DNA of 64,000 nt from Maricaulaceae bacterium (GCA_026126205.1 JAHCJP010000001.1:186001-250000), one strand, 5' to 3'; shown: positions 42,001 through 53,405, counted from the first letter of the stretch. Program-made: numbers and translations. The notes: a model not told the origin generated them from the letters alone.

Positions 42001-42706
42001 GGTTTGAAATCAATGGTTTCGCCATGGCGGGTTTCGCCGGGCGAGCACAGCTCCAACACCAGCGGCGCCAGAGCCTCGGGCGGGGGCAGGGTCTGCGGGT
42101 CTTCGCCCGGAAACGCTTTGGCGCGCATCGCGGTTCGCATCGGGCCGGGGTTGAGCAGGTTGACGCGGATCGGCGTCTTGGCGACCTCGTCCGCCCAGCA
42201 CGAAACCAGTGCGTCCAATGCCGCCTTGGAGGAGGCGTAGGGCGCCCAGTAAGCGCGTGGTTTCCGGGCCGCTCCGGACGTAACGAACACCGCGCGGCCG
42301 GCGTTGGATTCACGCAGCAGCGGCTCGAACGCCCGGATCAGCCGCGCCGGCGCGATGACGTTGACGCCGAACACGGCATTCCAGGTCTTGGCGCTGACAT
42401 GCGGAACCGGGGTCAGATCGCCGAGCACGCCGGCGTTGGCGACCAGAATGTCCAGCTTTCCCCAGCGCTCGCGGACCACGTCAGCCAGTTTCTCGATCCC
42501 GTCCGGCGTCATCAGGTCCATGGGAACCAGCGAGGCCGCGCCACCCGCGGCGGCGATGGCGTCGTCCAGCTCCTCCAGACCGCCCTGGGTGCGGGCGGTG
42601 GCGATGACATGCGCGCCGGCTCCCGCCAGCGCCAGCGCGACAGCGCGGCCGATGCCCCGCGACGCCCCGGTGACCAGGGCGATGCGGCCTTCGAGGGCTT
42701 TTTCCA

Positions 42707-42707
<1 letters not shown>
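41997..42707 (-). CDS. Short-chain dehydrogenase/reductase
   Basis: 236 residues. The Rossmann motif [20 protein letters not shown] near residues 14-33, NAG in [10 protein letters not shown], and the catalytic [21 protein letters not shown] (Ser, Tyr, Lys) identify a classical SDR that uses NAD(P)H. The start codon overlaps the purF stop, so it is the last gene of the dnaB-purF run. The substrate is unknown. Confidence 0.92.
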
Positions 42708-44175
<1,468 letters not shown>

Positions 44176-44179
<4 letters not shown>

Positions 44180-44793
44180 CGGTCATCCCGTCCGGTCGTC
44201 GACCGCAGCAGCTCCTCCAGCCGTTCGCGCTCGCGGCGCTCATAGGCTGTCTCCTCCTCGGTATCGCGCTCGCCGGCGGGCGGCAGGCGCGGGGAATCGG
44301 CGATCCGCGAGCCTTCCGGCGCCAGCGTCTGCAGCGCGCGCGCCGAGGCGTTGACCAGTGGATAAATTCGCGCTTCGGCGATCCATGGGGGCGGATAACG
44401 CCCCGGCGTGGCGGAAGCGAACAGAATCAGCAGCAGTCCGAGCAGCACCAGCCCGCGTAGCAGCCCGAAGGCGAAGCCGGCCGTGCGGTCGATCACGCCG
44501 ACCTCGTCGCCGGTCTTTACGCCCCTGGACAGCGAATTGGTGATGAAGCTGACCGCCAGGAACACCAGCAGGAACACCACGCCCAGCACCAGCGCGTTGG
44601 CCAGCAGGCCCGGACCGGCGATGTCCTCGGCCATGCCGATGAAGACCGGGCGCGACCAGATCGCCGCCAGCGCCGCGAACACGAAGGCGGCGATCGACAG
44701 CGATTCCCGCACGAAGCCGCGCACCAGCGCCAACACGCCTGAAGCCAGCAGCACCAGCAGGGCCGCCGCGTCGAACATGCTCAATCCGTCCAT
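44176..44793 (-). CDS. cvpA: CvpA-family membrane protein
   Basis: 205 residues with four hydrophobic helices in the first 140 (FDAAALLVLLASGVLALVRG, ESLSIAAFVFAALAAIWSRP and two more) and the family pair GVIDRTAGFAFGLLRGLVLL. An acidic/arginine-rich tail follows. CvpA sits upstream of purF in many proteobacteria, as here, and is linked to colicin V export and envelope robustness; its biochemical role is not settled. Confidence 0.92.
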
Positions 44794-44802
44794 GGCCGCC
44801 TC

Positions 44803-46176
44803 CTATGCCTGCCCGGCCAGCGATTCGACATGCCGGACCAGGTCCAGCGCCGAACCGAGACCGGTCACGGCCAAACCCGCGCCCGCCGCCGCGGCGGCGG
44901 GCGCCAAAGCCTGTTTGAACCCCAGTTTCGCGGCTTCTTTCAAGCGCGCCTCGCTTCGCCCCACGGGCCGTACATCGCCCGACAGGCTGATCTCGCCGAA
45001 GGCCACGGCGTCCGCCGGCAGTGGCGCATCCAGGGCAGCGGAGATCAGCGCCGCCGCCATGGCCACATCCGCCGCCGGTTCGGCGATCTTCAGCCCCCCG
45101 GCGACGTTGAGATAAACGTCGCGCCCGCCAAAGCCAAGCCCGCACCGGGCTTCCAGCACCGCCAGAACCATCGCCAGACGCCCGGAATCCCAGCCCACCA
45201 CGGCGCGGCGCGGCGTGCCGAAGGCGGCCGGGGCGACCAGCGCCTGCACCTCACACAATACGGGCCGTGTTCCTTCCATCCCAGCGAAGACGGCGGTTCC
45301 CGGCGCATCGGCGCCGCGGCTGTCGAGGAACAGGGCCGACGGGTTGGAGACTTCTGCCAGGCCTGAATCGCCCATTTCGAATACGCCGATTTCGTCGGTG
45401 GGGCCGAACCGGTTCTTCACCGCGCGCAGAATGCGGAACTGGTGGCCGCGTTCGCCCTCGAAATACAGCACCGCGTCGACCATGTGCTCGACCACGCGCG
45501 GCCCGGCGATCTGACCGTCCTTGGTGACATGGCCGACCAGGATCACCACCGTGCCGGATTTCTTGGCGAAGCGCACCAGGTCCTGCGCGCAGGCGCGCAC
45601 CTGCGCCACCGTGCCCGGTGCGGCGGCCAGCGCCTCGGTCCACATGGTCTGAATGCTGTCGATGATCACCAGATCCGGCTTTTCGGCCTTCAGCGTGTCC
45701 AGAATCGGCTCCAGCGCCGTTTCGGCCGCCAGCATCACCGGCGCTTCGGCCAGGCCGAGACGGCGGGCGCGACGGCGCACCTGGTCGGCCGATTCCTCGC
45801 CGGAAACGTAGATGGTCTTCGCGCCATCCGCGGCCAGTTTTGCGGCGGCCTGCAGCAGCAGGGTGGACTTGCCGATGCCTGGGTCGCCGCCGACCAGGAC
45901 CGCCGAGGCGGGGGCCAGGCCGCCGCCGCAGACGCGGTCGAACTCGGCCAGTCCGCTGACGCGCCGGGGCGGTTCGGGGGTTCCGTCCGACAGCTCGCTG
46001 AGCGCCATGCGCCCGGCGCGGGTCTTGCGGCGCGGGGCGGCGTTCGCGCCCAGCGGCGGGGCCGCGGCCTCTTCGACCAGCGTGTTCCACGCCCCGCAGT
46101 CGCCGCAGCGGCCGGACCATTTCAGGTGCACGGCGCCGCAGCTCTGGCAGACGAAGGCGGTTTCGGCGCGGGCCAT
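44803..46176 (-). CDS. radA: DNA repair protein RadA
   Basis: 457 residues. The N-terminal C4 zinc finger (Cys10, 13, 24, 27 in CQSCGAVHLKWSGRCGDCGA) is followed by a RecA-like ATPase with Walker A GGDPGIGKST and the RadA-specific KNRFG (in AVKNRFGPTDEIG). The C-terminal Lon-protease-like domain lacks protease function in this family. RadA is a branch-migration helicase in recombination. cvpA starts nine bases downstream. Confidence 0.97.
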   Translation of the reverse strand: MARAETAFVCQSCGAVHLKWSGRCGDCGAWNTLVEEAAAPPLGANAAPRRKTRAGRMALSELSDGTPEPPRRVSGLAEFDRVCGGGLAPASAVLVGGDPGIGKSTLLLQAAAKLAADGAKTIYVSGEESADQVRRRARRLGLAEAPVMLAAETALEPILDTLKAEKPDLVIIDSIQTMWTEALAAAPGTVAQVRACAQDLVRFAKKSGTVVILVGHVTKDGQIAGPRVVEHMVDAVLYFEGERGHQFRILRAVKNRFGPTDEIGVFEMGDSGLAEVSNPSALFLDSRGADAPGTAVFAGMEGTRPVLCEVQALVAPAAFGTPRRAVVGWDSGRLAMVLAVLEARCGLGFGGRDVYLNVAGGLKIAEPAADVAMAAALISAALDAPLPADAVAFGEISLSGDVRPVGRSEARLKEAAKLGFKQALAPAAAAAGAGLAVTGLGSALDLVRHVESLAGQA

Positions 46177-46241
46177 AGCGAATCAACGGTTTGTTGCGGG
46201 CGTCAGCATTCCGGCCCGGGCGCGGCGGGGCAAGGCCGCGT

Positions 46242-47348
46242 TCAACCGCCCTGGTAGATGCGCTCGAACCGGGCGCCGAGGCGCACCAGCAATTCGTAGG
46301 AGATTGTGCCCGACGCCGCGGCCAGCGCCTCGATGTCCTCGCCCATGAACGTCACCATGTCGCCGGGATGGATATCACCTTCAGCGCCGGTGGCGTCGAG
46401 AGTGACAAGGTCCATGGATACGCGGCCCATGATCGGCAGGCGATGGTTTGCGAACCGGCCATAGCCGCCGGACTGGGCGGCGCGAAACAGCCCGTCTGCG
46501 TATCCCAGCCCCACAACGGCGGCCAGACGCGGCTCGTCGGTTTCGAAGGTGGCGCCATAGCCGACGCTGTCGCCGGGCTTCAGACGCCGCAGCTGCAGCA
46601 CCGGGGCCTCGATGCGGACTACCGGCTCGAACGGATGCGCTTCTCCCAGCACCGGGGCGCCGCCATAGATGGCGATGCCCGGCCGGGTGACGTCAAAGCG
46701 CCAGGGCGCGCCCAGCATCACGCCGGCGGAGTTGGCGAGGCTGGCGGGAACGCCGGGCAGGGCCGTTGTTATGGCGGCGAAACTGTCGCGCTGGGCGTCG
46801 TTGAGGGAGTGCCCGGGCTCGTCGGCGCAGGCGAGATGGCTCATTACGAGGCGCAGGTCCATGTTCTCGAACGCACCCGCCTGGGCCTGCTCAAGCACCG
46901 CTTCGGCCGGTGCGCCGAGCCGGTTGATGCCGGTGTCGACATGCAGGGCGAAAGGCCAGGGCGCGCCGGCGCGCAGGGCTTCCAGCTGCCACATATCGTT
47001 CACCACCGGGATCAGATTCGCCTCGCGCAGCAGCGCCGCATCCTCTGGCCAGTAGCCGTTGAAAATGTAGATATCCGCCTTGACGCCCTTCAGCGCCCGA
47101 CGCAGCGACGTTCCCTCGGCGGCCGTGGCGACGAAAAACGCCCCGCAACCCTCCGCCGCTAGAGCCGGTCCAATGCGCCCGGCGCCCAGTCCATAAGCAT
47201 CCGCCTTGACGACGGCGGCGACGGCGGCCGGGGCAGACAGCTCCTTCAGCCGGGCGTAATTGCGGCGTATGGCGGCGAGATCAATGATCAGCCGGGGATG
47301 CGGCGCGCTGGCCGCAGGGTCATCGCGCTCAGCGCGCAAGCTCGTCAT
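46242..47348 (-). CDS. alr: Alanine racemase
   Basis: 368 residues. The PLP-binding VVKADAYGLGAG carries the Schiff-base lysine (Lys48). The GYGATFETDE segment has the catalytic tyrosine, and MGRVSMDLVTLD is characteristic. It supplies D-alanine for peptidoglycan. The ATG at 47348 lies inside the end of dnaB (20-base overlap); a TTG six codons upstream is a possible alternative. It is followed by radA after 65 bases. Confidence 0.95.
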   Translation of the reverse strand: MTSLRAERDDPAASAPHPRLIIDLAAIRRNYARLKELSAPAAVAAVVKADAYGLGAGRIGPALAAEGCGAFFVATAAEGTSLRRALKGVKADIYIFNGYWPEDAALLREANLIPVVNDMWQLEALRAGAPWPFALHVDTGINRLGAPAEAVLEQAQAGAFENMDLRLVMSHLACADEPGHSLNDAQRDSFAAITTALPGVPASLANSAGVMLGAPWRFDVTRPGIAIYGGAPVLGEAHPFEPVVRIEAPVLQLRRLKPGDSVGYGATFETDEPRLAAVVGLGYADGLFRAAQSGGYGRFANHRLPIMGRVSMDLVTLDATGAEGDIHPGDMVTFMGEDIEALAAASGTISYELLVRLGARFERIYQGG

Positions 47349-48813
47349 ATCGGCCGGTGGATTCAAGATCAGAGAATTTCATCCTCGGGCCGTCGAAGGC
47401 CAGTTTCACATTGCCGATCGGGCCATGGCGCTGCTTGCCGATGATCACGTCGGCCTGACGTTCGATCAGCCGGAACTCCTCTTCCCAGACGAGGTATTCC
47501 GGCGTGCCTTCCTTCGGCTTTTCGCGCTCCTTGTAGTAGGACTCGCGATAAACGAACATCACCACGTCGGCATCCTGTTCGATGGAACCGGATTCGCGCA
47601 AGTCCGAAAGTTGCGGCTTCTTGTCCTCGCGCTGCTCCACCTGCCGCGACAGCTGGGCGAGGGCGAGCACGGGAACATTCAGCTCCTTCGCCAGCGCCTT
47701 AAGCCGCTGGGTGACCTCGCTGACCTCCTGCACCCGGTTGTCGCCGCGCCGCGTATCGGACGCACCGACCAGCTGCAGATAGTCGACCACGATCAGGTCC
47801 AGCCCGTGCAGGCGCTTCAGCCGCCGCGCCCGCGCCGCCAACGCGCCGATGGGCAGGCCGCCTGTGTCGTCAATGAAAAGCGGGACCGATTGGATCTCCA
47901 GCGCCGCGTCGCGGATCTCCTCGTACTGCGCCGCGTCGATCTCGCCGCGCCGGATCATGAAGCTGGGGATGCCGGTATAATCGGCGATAAGGCGTGTGGC
48001 GAGCTGTTCGGAGCTCATTTCCAGCGAGAAGAAGCCGACCACGCCGCCGGATACGGTCTTGCGGCCGCCGTCGGGCAGGGTCTCGTAACGGTAGTTGCGG
48101 GCGATATCGAAGGCGATATTGGTGGCCAGCGCCGATTTGCCCATCGACGGGCGCCCGGCGAGGATGACAAGGTCCGACTTGTGCAGGCCACCCAGCTTGT
48201 CATCGAGGGCGCGCAGGCCGCTGGATATGCCGGACAGGCCGCCCTCGCGCTCATAGGCGGCGGCGGCCATTTCCACCGATTCCGCCAGCGCGTCCTTGAA
48301 GCTGACGAAGCCGCGCGCCGCACCGCCGCTTTCGGCCAGCGCGTATAATTGCCGTTCCGTGCTTTCGATCAGCGCACGGGCATGGGTTTCCGGCGTGCTG
48401 TCGACGGCCTGGCGCGACAGTTCCGCTCCGACGCGGATCAGCGCCCGCCGCAGGGCGAGGTCATAGACCAGCTGTGCGTATTCAGCCGCCCCGGCGCTGT
48501 CGATGGCGCTCTCCACCAGCACCGCCAGATAGGCCGCGCCGCCGATCTCTTTCAGTCCGCCATCGCGTTCGAAATCAGTTTTCAGCACGATGGCGTCGGC
48601 CAGCGCCCCGCGCTGGATGCGCGACGTAGCGGCGTCATAGATGCGCCCGTGTACGGGATCGTAGAAATGCTCGCCACGCAGCCAGTCGGCGACGCGGTGA
48701 TAGATCTCGTTGTCATACAGCAAGGCGCCCAGGAAGGCCTGTTCGGCCTCCAGATTGTGTGGCGCGGCGTCAGGCGGAACGGTGTCTTCGATGCGGGCGA
48801 GGGCGGTGCTCAT
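47329..48813 (-). CDS. dnaB: Replicative DNA helicase DnaB
   Basis: 494 residues. The N-terminal primase-interacting helical domain starts PHNLEAEQAFLGALLYDNE. The RecA-like hexameric helicase domain has Walker A AGRPSMGKSALATN near residue 215, LIVVDYLQLVGASDTRRGDN and LALAQLSRQVEQREDKKPQL. It unwinds DNA at the fork. It starts the alr-radA-cvpA-purF-SDR run and lies downstream of the ribosomal rpsF-rpsR-rplI group, separated by a terminator. Confidence 0.98.
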   Translation of the reverse strand: MSTALARIEDTVPPDAAPHNLEAEQAFLGALLYDNEIYHRVADWLRGEHFYDPVHGRIYDAATSRIQRGALADAIVLKTDFERDGGLKEIGGAAYLAVLVESAIDSAGAAEYAQLVYDLALRRALIRVGAELSRQAVDSTPETHARALIESTERQLYALAESGGAARGFVSFKDALAESVEMAAAAYEREGGLSGISSGLRALDDKLGGLHKSDLVILAGRPSMGKSALATNIAFDIARNYRYETLPDGGRKTVSGGVVGFFSLEMSSEQLATRLIADYTGIPSFMIRRGEIDAAQYEEIRDAALEIQSVPLFIDDTGGLPIGALAARARRLKRLHGLDLIVVDYLQLVGASDTRRGDNRVQEVSEVTQRLKALAKELNVPVLALAQLSRQVEQREDKKPQLSDLRESGSIEQDADVVMFVYRESYYKEREKPKEGTPEYLVWEEEFRLIERQADVIIGKQRHGPIGNVKLAFDGPRMKFSDLESTGRYDELAR

Positions 48814-48909
48814 GGGGTGGTCTTACCCGATACGGCCGCGCCGATCAGTAGCCGCGTCCGAATCGCTAACAGGTATTTTTGCAACTGTGGAAAACCCGGG
48901 CGGCAAGAA

Positions 48910-48935
48910 AAAGGCGGGCCTTGAGGCCCGCCTTT
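48910..48935 (-). terminator. Terminator of the rpsF-rpsR-rplI operon
   Basis: AAAGGCGGGCC and GGCCCGCCTTT form an 11-bp perfect stem with loop TTGA (read on the plus strand). On the minus strand it is followed by TTTTTC, 25 bases after the rplI stop. Confidence 0.88.
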
Positions 48936-48960
48936 GAACGCAGTTACCAGGCTGAAAAAG

Positions 48961-49587
48961 TCAGGCTTTTTCAGCACCGTCTTCGTCGGTATCACCGGCT
49001 TCGTCGGCCGGCGCCTCCGCCAACTCGTCCGGCTCCGCCCCGGCCTCGAACAGCGCCGCGGCCTGTGCCTCGGCGATGGCGCGGTCCTCGTCATGCTGGG
49101 TGGCGATGACGTCCTCGCCGCGGGCCTGACGTTCGGCCTCTTCACTGGAGCGGGCGACGTTCACAGTCACCGTCACGGCGACTTCCGGATGCAGGCGGAT
49201 GCGCACCTCGTGCAGGCCGAGCGCTTTGATCGGCGCATTCAGGGCCACCTGCGCACGGCTTACGGCCACGGCTTCGGTCGACACCGCATCGGCGATGTCA
49301 CGCGAAGTGACGGAGCCGTAGAGCTGGCCGCTTTCGCCAGCCTGACGGATCAGCACGACGCTGGTTCCATCGACGGTCGAGGCGGCCTTTTCGGCATCGG
49401 TGCGGCGCTCGGCGTTGCGGGCCTCCAGAGCTTCACGCTCGCGCTCGAAACGGGCGAGGTTGGCGTCGGTGGCGCGCAGGGCCTTGTGCTGCGGCAGCAG
49501 GAAGTTGCGGGCGTAGCCGTTGCGGACTCTGACCACGTCGCCCATGGCGCCGAGGTTTTCCACCCGTTCAAGGAGTACGACTTTCAT
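48961..49587 (-). CDS. rplI: 50S ribosomal protein L9
   Basis: 208 residues: the standard L9 core of about 150 plus an acidic alanine/glutamate-rich extension of some 50 residues typical of alphaproteobacteria. The signature [24 protein letters not shown] is near the N-terminus, and [12 protein letters not shown] marks the C-terminal domain. The start at 49587 (MKVVLLE) is the family start; the frame extends six codons upstream. Confidence 0.97.
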   Translation of the reverse strand: MKVVLLERVENLGAMGDVVRVRNGYARNFLLPQHKALRATDANLARFEREREALEARNAERRTDAEKAASTVDGTSVVLIRQAGESGQLYGSVTSRDIADAVSTEAVAVSRAQVALNAPIKALGLHEVRIRLHPEVAVTVTVNVARSSEEAERQARGEDVIATQHDEDRAIAEAQAAALFEAGAEPDELAEAPADEAGDTDEDGAEKA

Positions 49588-49601
49588 GGCTGCGTCCTCC
49601 C

Positions 49602-49853
49602 TCAATCCATCGAATAGGGCAGCAGGGCGAGCTGGCGCGCGCGCTTGATGGCGCGAGCGAGCTCCCGTTGCTTCTTGGCCGACACCGCAGTGATGCGCGA
49701 CGGCACGATCTTGCCCTTTTCGGACATGTAACGAAGCAGCAGCTTCGGATCCTTGTAGTCGATCGCCGGCGCGTCATCGCCGGAGAACGGGCAAACCTTG
49801 CGGCGGCGCGCGAAGGGGCGGCGGGCCGGGGTGCTGGAGATGGTTTCGCTCAT
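49602..49853 (-). CDS. rpsR: 30S ribosomal protein S18
   Basis: 83 residues with the S18 pattern [39 protein letters not shown] and [20 protein letters not shown]. It binds S6 on the small-subunit platform, consistent with lying between rpsF and rplI. Fourteen bases separate it from rplI. Confidence 0.98.
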   Translation of the reverse strand: MSETISSTPARRPFARRRKVCPFSGDDAPAIDYKDPKLLLRYMSEKGKIVPSRITAVSAKKQRELARAIKRARQLALLPYSMD

Positions 49854-49871
49854 ATCGGGTTCTCCTGCGGC

Positions 49872-50225
49872 CTAGCGGCGTTCGCGGCGCTTGCGGTCAT
49901 CCTTCTTGGACAGGATGGCGCTCGGCTCGTCGCTGAAGGATTCGACCTTTACGGTCATGTGGCGGATCACGTCCTCGCTCAGGCGCTGGCGGCGCTCCAG
50001 CTCTTCGATCACGCCGGGTTTCTCGGCGGTGATGTCCAGCAGGCCGTAATGGCCCTTGCGGCTCTTGTTGATCCGGTAGGCCAGGTTGCGCAGGCCCCAG
50101 TATTCGGTCTTGCCGACCTCGCCGCCCTGGTCCTCGACCAGTTTCTTCAGCTCTTCGATCAGCGTCTCCACCTGCGCCGGAGAGATATCCGGGCGCGCGA
50201 TGAACACATGCTCATAGTAAGCCAT
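49872..50225 (-). CDS. rpsF: 30S ribosomal protein S6
   Basis: 117 residues from MAYYEHVFIARPDISPAQ. The GLRNLAYRINKSRKGHY core and the RHMTVKVESFSDEPSA region are typical of S6. A longer open frame upstream (to 50387) is unsupported. AGGAAGGGAGC precedes the chosen ATG. First gene of the rpsF-rpsR-rplI operon and divergent from fabD across a 239-base gap, in which I see no clear extra feature. Confidence 0.97.
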   Translation of the reverse strand: MAYYEHVFIARPDISPAQVETLIEELKKLVEDQGGEVGKTEYWGLRNLAYRINKSRKGHYGLLDITAEKPGVIEELERRQRLSEDVIRHMTVKVESFSDEPSAILSKKDDRKRRERR

Positions 50226-50464
50226 TGGGCTCCCTTCCTTTTCAGGCCGCGGCGCGAACCGGCCGGAGGGATCGGGCCGGGTTGCGGCGGCTCCCTTTCC
50301 CGCCGGCGCGCCATGCGCAGGCTTCATGTGGGGCGGGGACCGCGACCGTGAGCGCGGGCTGATACAGCAAAGCCGGCCGCGGGGCAAGCGGCGCGCCCTG
50401 CGGCTTGCCAGCGGCGGCGGCGCTGGCTATCGACGCCGCTGTGCGCAGCCGCGAGGAGCCGCCG

Positions 50465-51415
50465 ATGACTCTCGCTTTCGTGTTTCCCGGCCAGGGCAGC
50501 CAGGCGCCCGGCATGGGCCAGGCGCTGGCCGAAGCTTTCCCGTCCGCCCGCGCGGTGCTGGCCGAGGTCGACGAGGCGCTGGGCGAAAGCCTCTCGGCGC
50601 TGATGCGCGACGGCCCGGCCGAAACCCTGACTCTGACGCAGAACGCCCAGCCGGCGCTGATGGCCGCCAGTCTCGCCGCCATGCGGGCGCTGGAAGCGGA
50701 GTTCGGCGTACCGGTGACGGCGGCGAAATACGTCGCTGGGCACAGCCTGGGCGAATATTCGGCGCTGGCCGCGGCAGGGGCGTTGAGCGTGACCGACGCG
50801 GCGCGGCTGTTGCGCCTGCGCGGTCAGGCGATGCAGAGGGCGGTTCCGGTGGGCGAGGGCGCGATGGCCGCGCTGCTGGGCGCGGACCTGGACCTGGCCA
50901 GCGCCGCCTGTGCGGCGGGGGCCGCGCACGGCGTCTGTCAGATCGCCAATGACAACGCCCCCGGCCAGATCGTCATCTCGGGCGCGAAAGCCGCCGTGGA
51001 GGCCGCGATCGCCGAGGCCCAGTCGCTGGGCCTGAAGCGGGCGATGCCGCTGCCGGTTTCCGCGCCGTTCCACTGCGCGATGATGGCGCCTGCGGCGGAC
51101 GCGATGGCCGCGGCGCTGGCGGAGGCCGAAATCACCAGGCCGAAGGTTCCGGTGATCGCCAATGTCACGGCGCAGACCGAGACCGACCCGGCCTCGATCC
51201 GCAAACTGTTGGTGGAGCAGGTGACGGGGCGGGTGCGCTGGCGTGAGAGCGTGGAATGGATGGCCGGTCCGGGCGGAGTGAAGACCTTCGCCGAGGCCGG
51301 GGCCGGCAAGGTGCTGACCGGCATGCTGAAACGCACGGCGCCGGACGCGACCGGGATGGCCCTGAACGGGCCAGAGGACCTGGAGGCGTTCGCGGCTTCC
51401 TACGTGGCTTCCTAG
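50465..51415 (+). CDS. fabD: Malonyl-CoA-ACP transacylase
   Basis: 316 residues. FVFPGQGSQAPGMGQALAEA at the N-terminus, the nucleophile elbow AGHSLGEYSAL with Ser94, and the catalytic histidine in SAPFHCAMMAPA are diagnostic. It loads malonate onto acyl carrier protein for fatty-acid synthesis. The start at 50465 follows AGGAGCC. fabG, acpP and fabF follow, interrupted by one reverse-strand lipoprotein gene. Confidence 0.97.
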   Translation: MTLAFVFPGQGSQAPGMGQALAEAFPSARAVLAEVDEALGESLSALMRDGPAETLTLTQNAQPALMAASLAAMRALEAEFGVPVTAAKYVAGHSLGEYSALAAAGALSVTDAARLLRLRGQAMQRAVPVGEGAMAALLGADLDLASAACAAGAAHGVCQIANDNAPGQIVISGAKAAVEAAIAEAQSLGLKRAMPLPVSAPFHCAMMAPAADAMAAALAEAEITRPKVPVIANVTAQTETDPASIRKLLVEQVTGRVRWRESVEWMAGPGGVKTFAEAGAGKVLTGMLKRTAPDATGMALNGPEDLEAFAASYVAS

Positions 51416-51434
51416 TCGCTGACGCCCGTAATCC

Positions 51435-52112
51435 TCAGCGTAGCGGGCCGCCGCCTGTCGCCAGAGCTTCCTGAGGGCCGATGGTTAGCGTCAGGTCTCG
51501 TAGGAAAGCGGCGATCTCGGAGGCGGCGTCATGACGGGCGCGGTGCGTGATGCGGTGTTTCACGGTCCATCGCCCGTCCATATAACAGAAGATATATAGC
51601 TCCGAGCGCAGCGACGCGTCGAAAGAACCGAAGAAATTGTTTCTGCCGGAAGAATAATTGAAAACCGCGCGCAGCCCTTGGTATTCGGCATTCGCCTGCG
51701 ACAGCCGGAATTCGCCGGCTTCGATCATTTCGGCGCCGGGATAGTGTCGGAGAATCTCCGCCATGTTGGCGCGAAATTCGGATTCGCAGAGCGTTCTGCG
51801 CGCCTGAGCGTTGGCGCTGCGCGACCCGAGCGCGCCCATCAGGCGGGGGGACGGGTGCACAAAAACGGTAGCCGCGATCTCTTCGCCGACGGGACGGGTT
51901 CTGTTGTAGCCCACCCCCACTGCAGACTCGTCCGGCTGATAACGGACCAGCGAGACGCGCGCGAAATCTCCGACATATGTCGGGTAGACCATGCCGGTCG
52001 CCGGCTGTGTGTAGGCGCCTGTCGCGCCAATTTGCGTGGGCGTGAAAGTGCTCGTCCCTGTAGTCTGGCACGCCGCGAGAAGCAGGAACGTTAGACACCC
52101 GAGCCGCCGCAT
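51435..52112 (-). CDS. Predicted lipoprotein of unknown function inserted in the fab cluster
   Basis: 225 residues from MRRLGCLTFLLLAACQTTG, a lipoprotein signal with Cys15 in LAAC. The mature protein shows FARVSLVRYQPDESAVGVGY, EFRANMAEILRHYPGAEMIE and SELYIFCYMDGRWTVKHRIT. I do not recognise a family. It lies on the opposite strand between fabD and fabG and is slightly poorer in GC, suggesting later insertion. The start at 52112 removes a long unsupported extension. Confidence 0.78.
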   Translation of the reverse strand: MRRLGCLTFLLLAACQTTGTSTFTPTQIGATGAYTQPATGMVYPTYVGDFARVSLVRYQPDESAVGVGYNRTRPVGEEIAATVFVHPSPRLMGALGSRSANAQARRTLCESEFRANMAEILRHYPGAEMIEAGEFRLSQANAEYQGLRAVFNYSSGRNNFFGSFDASLRSELYIFCYMDGRWTVKHRITHRARHDAASEIAAFLRDLTLTIGPQEALATGGGPLR

Positions 52113-52243
52113 GCTTTCCCCTCCCATTACAGGGCGCGATGATGACGGACACTTCGCGGGGCGCCAAGTGTCGCCGGGCGCGAGGTTGCCAAGATGGCCA
52201 GCGGAGAATAATCCGGGCGGCCAGAAACGGGAGAAGCAACGCG

Positions 52244-52981
52244 ATGTTCTCACTGCAAGGCAAGACCGCACTGGTCACCGGCGCCACGGGCGGCATCGGC
52301 GGCGATATCGCCCGGGCGCTGCATGCGCAGGGTGCGACGGTGGCCATTTCCGGCACCCGCCAGGAGAAGCTGGATGCGCTGTCCGCCGAACTGGGCGGCC
52401 GTACTCATGCGCTGGCCTGCGACCTGTCGGACGCCGCGGCGGTGGACGCATTGCCGAAACAGGCGGCCGAGGCGATGGGCGGCCTGGACATTCTGGTCGC
52501 CAACGCCGGCATCACCCGCGACCAGCTGTTGATGCGGATGAAGGACGAGGACTGGGAGGCGGTTCTGCGCGTGAACCTGGAATCCTATTTCCGCCTCGCC
52601 CGCGCCGCCATGCGCGGCATGATGAAGAACCGCTGGGGCCGGATCATCGGCATCACCTCCGTCGTCGGCGTCACCGGCAATCCTGGACAGGCGAACTACG
52701 CCGCCTCCAAGGCCGGGATGATCGGCTTCACCAAGGCGCTGGCGCAGGAAGTGGCCTCGCGCGGGGTGACGGCCAACTGCATCGCCCCCGGCTTCATCGC
52801 CAGCCCGATGACGGACGCGCTGAACGACGAGCAGCGCGCCGCGATCCTGGTGAAAATTCCTTCCGGCGAACTGGGCCGGGGCGCCGACATCGCCGCGGCG
52901 GCGGTGTATCTGGCCAGCGAGGAGGCGGGCTACGTCACCGGCCAGACATTGCACGTCAATGGCGGCATGGCGATGATCTGA
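52244..52981 (+). CDS. fabG: 3-Oxoacyl-ACP reductase
   Basis: 245 residues. The Rossmann motif is TGATGGIGG at residues 12-20, NAG is in LVANAGITRDQLLMRMKDE, and the catalytic triad is Ser139, Tyr152, Lys156 (YAASKAG). NCIAPGFIASPMT is highly typical of FabG. It reduces beta-ketoacyl-ACP with NADPH. Start set by GGGAGAAG before ATG 52244. Confidence 0.96.
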   Translation: MFSLQGKTALVTGATGGIGGDIARALHAQGATVAISGTRQEKLDALSAELGGRTHALACDLSDAAAVDALPKQAAEAMGGLDILVANAGITRDQLLMRMKDEDWEAVLRVNLESYFRLARAAMRGMMKNRWGRIIGITSVVGVTGNPGQANYAASKAGMIGFTKALAQEVASRGVTANCIAPGFIASPMTDALNDEQRAAILVKIPSGELGRGADIAAAAVYLASEEAGYVTGQTLHVNGGMAMI

Positions 52982-52992
52982 CGCTTCGAATC

Positions 52993-53025
52993 GCCAGCAG
53001 GCGCAGGGTTTCCGCGACTGCTGGC
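52993..53025 (+). terminator. Weak hairpin after fabG
   Basis: GCCAGCAG pairs with CTGCTGGC across a 17-base loop, beginning 11 bases past the fabG stop. No T-tract follows, so it may only slow transcription or stabilise the 3' end before acpP. Confidence 0.35.
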
Positions 53026-53148
53026 CAAGGGCAGGCAAACATGTTACCAGCCCGCCCACATCAACCGGCCCGGCATGCAATTAGGTGCTTTCCGGGCGTT
53101 CAAACGCTGCGCTAGAGTGACGCGGCGAAACAAACAGAGGGACTGCAC

Positions 53149-53385
53149 ATGTCTGACGTTCTGGCGCGCGTGAAGAAGATCGTCGTCGAGCATCTGGATG
53201 TCGAGGAAGACAAGGTCACCGAAAAGGCCAGCTTCATCGACGACCTGGGCGCCGACTCGCTCGACAATGTCGAGCTGGTGATGGCGTTTGAGGAAGAATT
53301 CGACATCGAGATCCCGGACGACGCCGCCGAGCATATCCAGACCGTCGGCGACGCGGTGAAGTTCATCTCCGAAAAAGTCGGCTGA
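53149..53385 (+). CDS. acpP: Acyl carrier protein
   Basis: 78 residues, acidic, with the 4'-phosphopantetheine attachment site [20 protein letters not shown] (Ser37). It carries growing acyl chains in fatty acid and lipid A synthesis. AGAGGGAC precedes the ATG. It is preceded by a 167-base gap from fabG that probably contains its own promoter, and fabF follows 20 bases after its stop. Confidence 0.98.
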   Translation: MSDVLARVKKIVVEHLDVEEDKVTEKASFIDDLGADSLDNVELVMAFEEEFDIEIPDDAAEHIQTVGDAVKFISEKVG

Positions 53386-53405
53386 CCGGCGGCCGGAAGG
53401 TCGTC

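Noticed and set aside
47329..47366. Frameshift or fusion between dnaB and alr
   Set aside because: Both genes have full-length, family-typical ends; a short start/stop overlap explains the frames.
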